Source: Pyrinomonadaceae bacterium (lineage in GTDB: Bacteria > Acidobacteriota > Blastocatellia > Pyrinomonadales > Pyrinomonadaceae). Taken from it: DNA of 64,000 nt. The stretch is taken from assembly GCA_019694395.1 (NCBI GenBank), contig JAIBCC010000011.1, positions 102,575-166,574 of the forward strand, read 5' to 3'. This document shows, piece after piece, positions 63,691 through 64,000 of this stretch. The translations under genes and the position numbers were made by a program. The notes under the pieces were generated by a model. It made no database searches, was not told where the DNA came from, and worked only from the letters and a program-made list of their open reading frames with translations. Position 1 is the stretch's first letter; the number at the start of each line of letters is the position of its first letter.

Positions 63691-64000
63691 ATGAAAATTC
63701 AAATTCTAAATTTTTTGTTAGGAGCCATGAGTGCAATATTGTTACTTTTTGCGATTAATTATTTTACGGGATTTGGAATAATTGAAAGTCCAACAAGCGT
63801 TAAAGTAATAAATAGCATTGCTTCGCCTAATGGTGAATTCTTGGCAACGACTAACAGAGCTTCAAATAAAAATGGTTGGTGTGAAGAAAGAACTAATGTT
63901 CATAAAAAGAATGAAACTTTTGATTGGGAAAGAGAATATGTATTTGATATTGATTGTGGGAGCGAAGTTGAGTTGAAATGGAAAGATAATCGAAATTTAG
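63691..64000 (+). CDS. Membrane-anchored protein of unknown function, 3' end missing
   Basis: 103 codons reach the window edge without a stop. N-terminal membrane segment or signal (ILNFLLGAMSAILLLFAINYF), then a hydrophilic part with three cysteines (WCEERTN.., DIDCGS). It begins 6 bp after hemH, so may be co-transcribed. Not recognised. Confidence 0.6.
   Translation, partial: MKIQILNFLLGAMSAILLLFAINYFTGFGIIESPTSVKVINSIASPNGEFLATTNRASNKNGWCEERTNVHKKNETFDWEREYVFDIDCGSEVELKWKDNRNL

Overview
The window is chromosomal DNA from a Gram-negative-type bacterium with AT-rich, intron-free, densely packed genes. It has many Sec and Tat signal peptides, outer-membrane and periplasmic proteins, KdsD (KDO pathway) and recognisable Shine-Dalgarno sites. 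The gene content (argF' transcarbamylase, GH92 mannosidase, DUF4386, DUF2490, sorbosone dehydrogenase, many short intergenic palindromes) fits an Acidobacteriota member, perhaps Blastocatellia/Pyrinomonadaceae-like. Bacteroidota is the main alternative. This placement is an inference: no rRNA or other taxonomic marker is present. I found no tRNA, CRISPR array, prophage or classical IS element. The only transposase-type gene is a RAYT.

Layout. 0-11 kb: 3' truncated der, then a mix of small envelope and housekeeping genes (DUF4386/AraC pair, DinB, GT2, an extremely Gln/Arg/Asn-rich secreted protein, kdsD, GNAT, FAD amine oxidase). 11-21.9 kb: an arginine region (argR, argG, a BioD-like P-loop protein, argC, and an argD carrying an extra Cys-rich N-terminal domain) with pirin, SGNH hydrolase, GNATs and a GH92 mannosidase in between. 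21.9-31.3 kb: two paralogous GYF-like membrane proteins sharing one promoter element; an SbtA-type bicarbonate transporter, an NTF2-like protein and a DUF2490 protein behind a clear yybP-ykoY manganese riboswitch; a beta-carbonic anhydrase; an M28 peptidase and a DUF4238 protein. 31.3-41.2 kb: argF', gltD, gltB, argB. 41.2-45.6 kb: ECF sigma factor, anti-sigma factor, S41 protease and a Tat-exported epimerase. 45.6-51.4 kb: thrA, thrC and thrB, with a RAYT and its REP pairs lodged between thrA and thrC. 51.4-56.5 kb: periplasmic proteins (TonB-C, haem-binding, sugar dehydrogenase, ChaN) and YraN. 57-63.7 kb: haem operon hemA-hemC-hemD-hemE-hemN-hemH.

How the genes work together. GltBD supplies glutamate to the arginine genes. 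ThrA/ThrB/ThrC cover aspartate to threonine except aspartate-semialdehyde dehydrogenase. The hem operon covers glutamyl-tRNA to haem except HemL, HemB and the protoporphyrinogen oxidase step. ArgA/J, ArgE and ArgH are not in the window.

The most unusual layer is non-coding. Several families of short repeats occupy gene boundaries: in-phase 7-bp arrays with complementary arms, 9-bp-unit palindromes, REP pairs and others. Two 7-bp arrays have entered coding sequences in frame (thrC and the BioD-like gene), and one forms the whole hemD-hemE junction. The Mn riboswitch in front of a DUF2490/NTF2/SbtA cluster, the altered specificity residue in ArgF', and the GYF-paralogue pair are the other points most worth checking.
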